A stretch of DNA of 64,000 bases. It comes from Zoroaster sp. YZ-2022 (Eukaryota > Echinodermata > Asteroidea > Forcipulatida > Zoroasteridae). Position 1 is the first letter of the stretch. Every line of letters starts with the position of its first letter. Location: positions 23,674,235-23,738,234 of the forward strand of contig CM055817.1 of NCBI GenBank assembly GCA_029582265.1, read 5' to 3'. The notes beneath the pieces were generated by a model, which was not told where the DNA came from, ran no database searches, and worked only from the letters and a program-made list of their open reading frames with translations. Shown in pieces: positions 57,570-64,000 of the stretch. Position numbers and translations under genes: made by a program.

Positions 57570-59417
57570 AAACGCGCTCTCAAACCATTTGAGATTCCTC
57601 GAGAGTGTTTGAAAGTACTCTCCCGAAAACTATCTGCTCGGTAGCAAATGTTTCCACTAGAGTACCGAAACTGATGGAACATTATCTTGGAATGTTGTTC
57701 TCACTAAATTAAAAATAAATCTGACGATATATTTGGGAGAAAACTCTTTGGTATAAATTCAAGATATTTTTGCCGATCTCTTCGCGTTATCCGCGCCTCT
57801 GACTGTTTCCCGTGGGATACTATATGTTAAATATAGTATCTTGAAGTATCACGCTATCGTAATGTAAAAACAAATTAATTCACTGCAATTCAACGGAGTA
57901 AACCTTTTTTCTTTCCGTAAAAACACTGTACATTTACTTCTTTTTGTTGAAAGTTAAGACATGCTTATGACTTCAAACTTGCATAGAAAGATAAATACGC
58001 GCCGCGTGTTATTGTTACAATGGCAGTGTTCGAATAGCTTCCACAGGTTGACCCGGGTCTGACTCTGGAGCGTTCGAGTAGGCCTGACGTCACTTCTGGG
58101 GCTTATCTGGGTCAGCCTCAGTAGTATATGTAAATGGGGCTTCTGGGCCATTGCTGACTTTTTTTTATGATGACTTTAGAGGTCATCATCCTCTCACATT
58201 CAACCTTGACCTTTAGGTCAAGGTTGAATGTTGGAGGATGATGACCTCGGTGCTATAGATAAATTGAGAATGTGCTATGTAAAAGTTAACAAATTAACAA
58301 ATTCCAAAAGACTAAAATGACAAAAATGTTACAATAATGTTAAAATAACCATAACAGATTTAAACTCCCACAAAAGGACAATACATGACTTAAAGTGCCA
58401 AAAGGACAAAAAATTGCATTGAGAAGATAACAATTTATTTGCAGAAAGCCTCACGAAAATAAAAATGTTTTCAGCTTAGATTTAAAACTGTCAACAATAT
58501 TGATATCTCTTTTATCGTAAGGTAATGGTTGCTCTTCATAACTGGCTCGCTTAATAGCATTTTAATTGTATCATGTGGTTTATATCAACAGGTGAATGGA
58601 TTGTGTTATTACTCGCATTGTCATCAATCATTATTAAACACAACAAATTTGACTTTGAAAGGCACCGAATATAGCTTATGAATGTGACAAGGATCGGGTG
58701 CAATAGGAAAGAATTTAACAATGGAAATGGTCGCCTTTCATAACTGGCTCGCTTAATAGCATTTTAATTGTATCATGTGGTTTATATCAACAGGTGAATG
58801 GATTGTGTTATTAGTCGCATTGTCATCAATCATTATTAAACACAACAAATTTGACTTTGAAAGGCACATAATAATTATAGCTTATGGATGTGACAAGGAT
58901 TGGGTGCAGTAGGAAAGAATTTAACAAGGGAAATGGTTGCTTTTCATAACTAGCTCGCTTAATAGCATTTTAATTGTATCATATGGTTTATATCAACAGG
59001 TGAATGGATTGTGTTATTACTCGCATTGTCATCAATCATTATTAAACACAACAAATTTGACTTTGAAAGGCACAGAAATAGCTTATGAATGTGACAAGGA
59101 TCGGGTGATAGTTCAGAAGCTTTCACTTCTCAAATTAATTTAGCTTCAGTGTTTGTAGAAATTCGTTTTGGCATGTTTGAAGTTAGTTCAACAGACTGAT
59201 TACCTGATGTACTATACATGTATGTAAACATTATCGGACACTCTCGAACAAAGTGGCATTTAATTGTGCACGAACCATTAATACAGGTGCACAAACCCGT
59301 ATGAGCCAATGAGTGATAAGTGCCTATACCTCATGTAGGTACGTTGGTCAATAGAAGCGCACACAGTCACCAGCAGTTCACACAGGGATAATTTATCTTG
59401 AGGTATCGACAACCTTA

Positions 59418-61548
59418 AAGTATTTACACAAAGGTGACCCACTTGACCTTTTACTTCCTGTCCAAACCGGAAGTCAAAGTTTAATATTTAAAAATCATAT
59501 CTCAACAACCACAAGAGGTAAATTCACAATTTTTGTATCATTGTACAGATCGTTAATTGTCAAAAAATATTTACAAAAAGGTGACCCCAATTTGACCTTA
59601 CTTCCTGTCCAAACCGGAAGTCAAAGTTTAATATTTATAAAAATTATATCTCAACAACCACAAGAGGAAAATTCACAGTTTTTGCACCATTGTACAGATT
59701 GTTAATTGTCAAAAGTATTTACAAAAACATGACCCGAATTTGACCTTTACTTCCTGTCCAAACCGGAAGTCAAAGTTTAATATTAATAAAAATCATATCT
59801 CAACAACCACAAGGGGTAAATTCACAATCTTTCCACCATTGTATAGATTGTTAATTGTCGAAAAATATTTACACAAAGGTGACCCCAATTTGACCTTTAC
59901 TTCCTGTCTAAACCGGAAGTCAAAGTTTAATATTTAAACAAATCATGTCTCAACAACCACAAGAGGTAAATTCACAGTTTTTGCACCATTGTACAGATTG
60001 TTAATTGTCAAAAGTATTTACAAAAACATGACCCGAATTTGACCTTTACTTCCTGTCCAAACCGGAAGTCAAAGTTTAATATTAATAAAAATCATATCTC
60101 AACAACCACAAGGGGTAAATTCACAATCTTTCCACCATTGTATAGATTGTTAATTGTCGAAAAATATTTACACAAAGGTGACCCCAATTTGAGCTTACTT
60201 CCTGTCCAAACCGGAAGTCAAAGTTTAATATTTAAAAAAATCATATCTCAACAACCACAAGAGGTAAATTCACAGTTTTTTCACCATTGTACAGATTGTT
60301 AATTGTCAAAAGTATTTACAAAAACATGACCCCAATTTGACCTTTACTTCCTGTCCAAACCGGAAGTCAAAGTTTAATATTAATACAAATTATATCTCAA
60401 CAACCACAAGGGGTAAATTCACAATCTTTCCACCATTGTATAGATTGTTAATTGTCGAAAAATATTTACACAAAGGTGACCTCAATTTGACCTTGACTTC
60501 CTGTCCAAACCGGATGTCAAAGTTTAATATTAAAAAAAATCATATCTCAACAACCACAAGAGGTAAATTCACAATTTTTGTACCATTGTACAGATCGTTA
60601 ATTGTCAAAAAATATTTTCAAAAAGGTGACCCCAATTTGACCTTACTTCCTGTCCAAACTGGAAGTCAAAGTTTTATATTTAAAAAAAATCATGTCTCAA
60701 CAACCACAAGAGGTAAATTCACAATTTTTGTACCATTGTACAGATCGTTAATTGTCAAAAAATATTTACAAAAAGGTGACTCCAATTTGACCTTACTTCC
60801 TGTCCAAACCGGAAGTCAAAGTTTAATATTAATAAAAATCATATCTCAACAACCACAAGGGGTAAATTCACAATCTTTCCACCATTGTATAGATTGTTAA
60901 TTGTCGAAAAATATTTACACAAAGGTGACCCCAATTTGACCTTTACTTCCTGTCCAAACCGGAAGTCAAAGTTTAATATTTAAACAAATCATGTCTCAAC
61001 AACCACAAGAGGTAAATTCACAATTTTTGTACCATTGTACAGATCGTTAATTGTCAAAAAATATTTACAAAAAGGTGACCCCAATTTGACCTTACTTCCT
61101 GTCCAAACTGGAAGTCAAAGTTTTATATTTAAAAAAATCATATCTCAACAACCACAAGAGGTAAATTGAAATTTTTTGCACCATTGTATAGATTGTTAAT
61201 TGTCGAAACATATTTACACAAAGATGACCCCAATTTGAGCTTACTTCCTGTCCAAACCGGAAGTCAAAGTTTAATATTTAAAAAAATCATATCTCAACAA
61301 CCACAAGAGGTAAATTCACAGTTTTTTCACCATTGTACAGATTGTTAATTGTCAAAAGTATTTACAAAAACATGACCCCAATTTGACCTTTACTTCCTGT
61401 CCAAACCGGAAGTCAAAATTTAATATTAATAAAAATTATATCTCAACAACCACAAGGGGTAAATTCACAATCTTTCCACCATTGTATAGATTGTTAATTG
61501 TCTAAAAATATTTACAGAAAGGTGACCTCAATTTGACCTTGACTTCCT
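59418..61548. repeat. 149-bp satellite array, U4 (~14 monomers)
   Basis: Same monomer classes. The array ends abruptly at TGACTTCCTG and continues directly into the RT tail (TAATAGCTTGGTTCTTGG), with the THAP block missing. Confidence 0.94.
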
Positions 61549-61823
61549 GTAATAGCTTGGTTCTTGGTCTTCATCAGAGCACACTGCGTCGTTTACAATC
61601 AGTACAAAACGCTGCAGAGTGTCTCTTGGCAGGTACCAAGATATTGAATCATATAACTCCCATCCTGTACAAACTTCATTGGCTGCCAATCAATCAGCGT
61701 ATTCAATTGAAAATAATCCTTCTAACATTGAAGACACTCCATGGTTTCTGCTCCACCAGTCAGCGCCCAACGTCCAAGTTAATGAAGCTGACGCACAGCG
61801 TTTATTTGCAAAAATGGGATTGA
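61549..61823 (+). pseudogene. Non-LTR reverse transcriptase tail, U4, further truncated
   Basis: Begins at NSLVLGLHQSTLRRLQSVQN directly after satellite sequence; the first ~25 codons seen in the other units are deleted. Confidence 0.82.
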
Positions 61824-62524
61824 ACACGTGCTCTCAAACCATTTGAGATTCCTCGAGAGTGTTTGAAAGTACTCTCCCGAAAACTATCTGCTCGGTAGCA
61901 AATGTTTCCACTAAAGTACCGAAACTGATGGAACATTATCTTGGAATGTTGTTCTCACTAAATTAAAAATAAATCTGACGATATATTTGGGAGAAAACTC
62001 TTTGGTATAAATTCAAGATATTTTTGCCGATCTCTTCGCGTTATCCGCGCCTCTGACTGTGTCCCGTGGGATACTATATGTTAAATATAGTATCTTGAAG
62101 TATCACGCTATCGTAATGTAAAACAAATTAATTCACTGCAATTCAACGGAGTAAACCTTTTTCTTTCCGTAAAACACTGTACATTTACTTTTTTGTTGAA
62201 AGTTAAGACATGCTTATGACTTCAAACTTGCATAGAAAGATAAATACGCGCCGCGTGTTATTGTTACAATGGCAGTGTTCGAATAGCTTCCACAGGTTGA
62301 CCCGGGTCTGACTCTGGAGCGTTCGAGTAGGCCTGACGTCACTTCTGGGGCTTATCTGGGTCAGCCTCAGTAGTATATGTAAATGGGGCTTCTGGGCCAT
62401 TGCTGACTTTTTTTTATGATGACTTTAGAGGTCATCATCCTCTCACATTCAACCTTGACCTTTAGGTCAAGGTTGAATGTTGGAGGATGATGACCTCGGT
62501 GCTATAGATAAATTGAGAATGTGC

Positions 62525-63470
62525 TATGTAAAAGTTAACAAATTAACAAATTCCAAAAGACTAAAATGACAAAAATGTTACAATAATGTTAAAATAACCA
62601 TAACAGATTTAAACTCCCACAAAAGGACAATACATGACTTAAAGTGCCAAAAGGACAAAAAATTGCATTGAGAAGATAACAATTTATTTGCAGAAAGCCT
62701 CACGAAAATAAAAATGTTTTCAGCTTAGATTTAAAACTGTCAACAATATTGATATCTCTTTTATCGTAAGGTAATGGTTGCTCTTTATAACTGGCTCGCT
62801 TAATAGCATTTTAATTGTATCATGTGGTTTATATCAACAGGTGAAATGTGATTGTGTTATTACTCGCATTGTCATCAATCATTATTAAACACAAACAAAT
62901 TTGACTTTGACAGGCACCGAATATAGCTTATGAATGTGACAAGGATCGGGTGCAATAGAAATAATTTAACAATGGAAATGGTCGCCTTCATAACTGGCTC
63001 GTCAATAGCATTTTAATGGTATCATAATTTGTTTATATCAACAGGTATTTATCATATTAGTCGCATTGTCATCAATCATTATTAAACACAACAAATTTTA
63101 CTTGAAAGGCACATAATAATTATAGCTTATGGATGTGACAAGGGATTGGGGTGCAGCAGGAAAGCAATTCTAACAAGGGAAATGGTTGCTTTTCATAACT
63201 CAGCTCGCTTAATAGCATTTTAGAATTGTATCATATGGTTTATATCAACAGGTGAATGGATTGTGTTATTACTGCATTGGTCACTTCAATCATTATTAAA
63301 ACACAAACAAATTTTGACTTTGAAAGGCAAAGAAATAGCTTATGGCAATGTGACAAGGATCGGGTGATAGTTTAGAAGCTTTCACTTCTCAAATTAATTT
63401 AGCTTCAGTGTTTGTAGAAATTCCGTTTTGGCATGTTTGAAGTTAGTCTACAACAGACTGGATTACCTGA
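62525..63470. repeat. Macro-unit U5, partial and noisy
   Basis: Leader plus three 205-bp modules, with many small indels from about 62830 onward, then the gap. Confidence 0.85.
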
Positions 63471-63970
63471 NNNNNNNNNNNNNNNNNNNNNNNNNNNNNN
63501 NNNNNNNNNNNNNNNNNNNNNNNNNNNNNNNNNNNNNNNNNNNNNNNNNNNNNNNNNNNNNNNNNNNNNNNNNNNNNNNNNNNNNNNNNNNNNNNNNNNN
63601 NNNNNNNNNNNNNNNNNNNNNNNNNNNNNNNNNNNNNNNNNNNNNNNNNNNNNNNNNNNNNNNNNNNNNNNNNNNNNNNNNNNNNNNNNNNNNNNNNNNN
63701 NNNNNNNNNNNNNNNNNNNNNNNNNNNNNNNNNNNNNNNNNNNNNNNNNNNNNNNNNNNNNNNNNNNNNNNNNNNNNNNNNNNNNNNNNNNNNNNNNNNN
63801 NNNNNNNNNNNNNNNNNNNNNNNNNNNNNNNNNNNNNNNNNNNNNNNNNNNNNNNNNNNNNNNNNNNNNNNNNNNNNNNNNNNNNNNNNNNNNNNNNNNN
63901 NNNNNNNNNNNNNNNNNNNNNNNNNNNNNNNNNNNNNNNNNNNNNNNNNNNNNNNNNNNNNNNNNNNNNN
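63471..63970. other. Assembly gap (500 N)
   Basis: Exactly 500 N. Only 30 bases follow (with AAGGCGTATG and AAGGCGT words), too few to classify. Confidence 1.
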
Positions 63971-64000
63971 ATAAGGCGTATGTACGGGTTAGTAAGGCGT

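Larger units (their letters stand above)
39022..63470. repeat. Composite macro-repeat array, units U1-U5
   Basis: Five head-to-tail units starting at about 39022, 43738, 54219, 58277 and 62525 with AAAAGTTAACAAATTAACAA. Order inside a unit: 270-bp leader, three or four 205-bp modules, 300-bp segment, 149-bp satellite array, THAP block, RT tail, ~650-bp block with hairpin. Unit lengths of about 4.7, 10.5, 4.1 and 4.2 kb differ mainly by satellite copy number. U5 is cut by the gap. Confidence 0.93.

Noticed and set aside
63971..64000. Telomere-like repeat after the last gap
   Set aside because: Only 30 bases with an AAGGCGT word; does not match TTAGGG and is too short to judge.

Overview
This is eukaryotic, repeat-dense DNA. 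Coding exons are short and flanked by consensus GT/AG splice sites, and tRNA-derived SINEs, DIRS and non-LTR retroelements, hAT-, PIF/Harbinger- and Tc1/mariner-type MITEs and a Polinton/Maverick fossil are all present. Together with the extracellular CUB/LDLa exon-shuffled gene, this suggests a marine invertebrate, possibly a non-vertebrate deuterostome such as an echinoderm or hemichordate. That placement is inference; no marker gene in the window fixes the species.

Layout. (1) 1-20.9 kb: a minus-strand gene for a secreted protein (gene A), with a signal-peptide exon (20737-20809) followed by CUB-like and LDL-receptor class A exons running to the left edge of the window. All complete exons have phase-1 boundaries at both ends. 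A CUB-LDLa-LDLa cassette is tandemly duplicated inside the gene. Introns hold a degraded 5.8-kb DIRS retrotransposon (4230-10043), hAT and mariner MITEs, two long (TTA)n tracts, a SINE, foldback elements and a Harbinger-like MITE. (2) About 22.3-27.8 kb: a diverged copy (U0) of a composite repeat, interrupted by a 3.4-kb palindrome-rich element that carries zinc-finger gene fragments. (3) 27.8-32.09 kb: a decayed Polinton/Maverick fragment (pPolB, integrase, small ORFs, packaging ATPase) that ends in a 500-N gap. (4) 32.6-38.97 kb: a segmental duplicate of the 5' part of gene A (signal-peptide exon and first CUB exon only), with its own private insertions. (5) 39.0-63.47 kb: five tandem macro-units (U1-U5). 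Each is built from ~205-bp repeats, a 149-bp satellite array of very variable length, a THAP-domain ORF with a promoter-like upstream region, a non-LTR reverse-transcriptase tail and a two-tier hairpin. A second 500-N gap follows.

Gene A, and possibly its partial duplicate, are the only plausible host genes. The THAP ORFs are intact in two macro-units but may be only repeat cargo. The transposon genes carry frameshifts, stops or lost catalytic residues and are treated as fossils. Insertions in one duplicate but not the other give relative ages. Parts of 50.1-52.7 kb and 62.8-63.47 kb have so many scattered indels that consensus error is likelier than biology.
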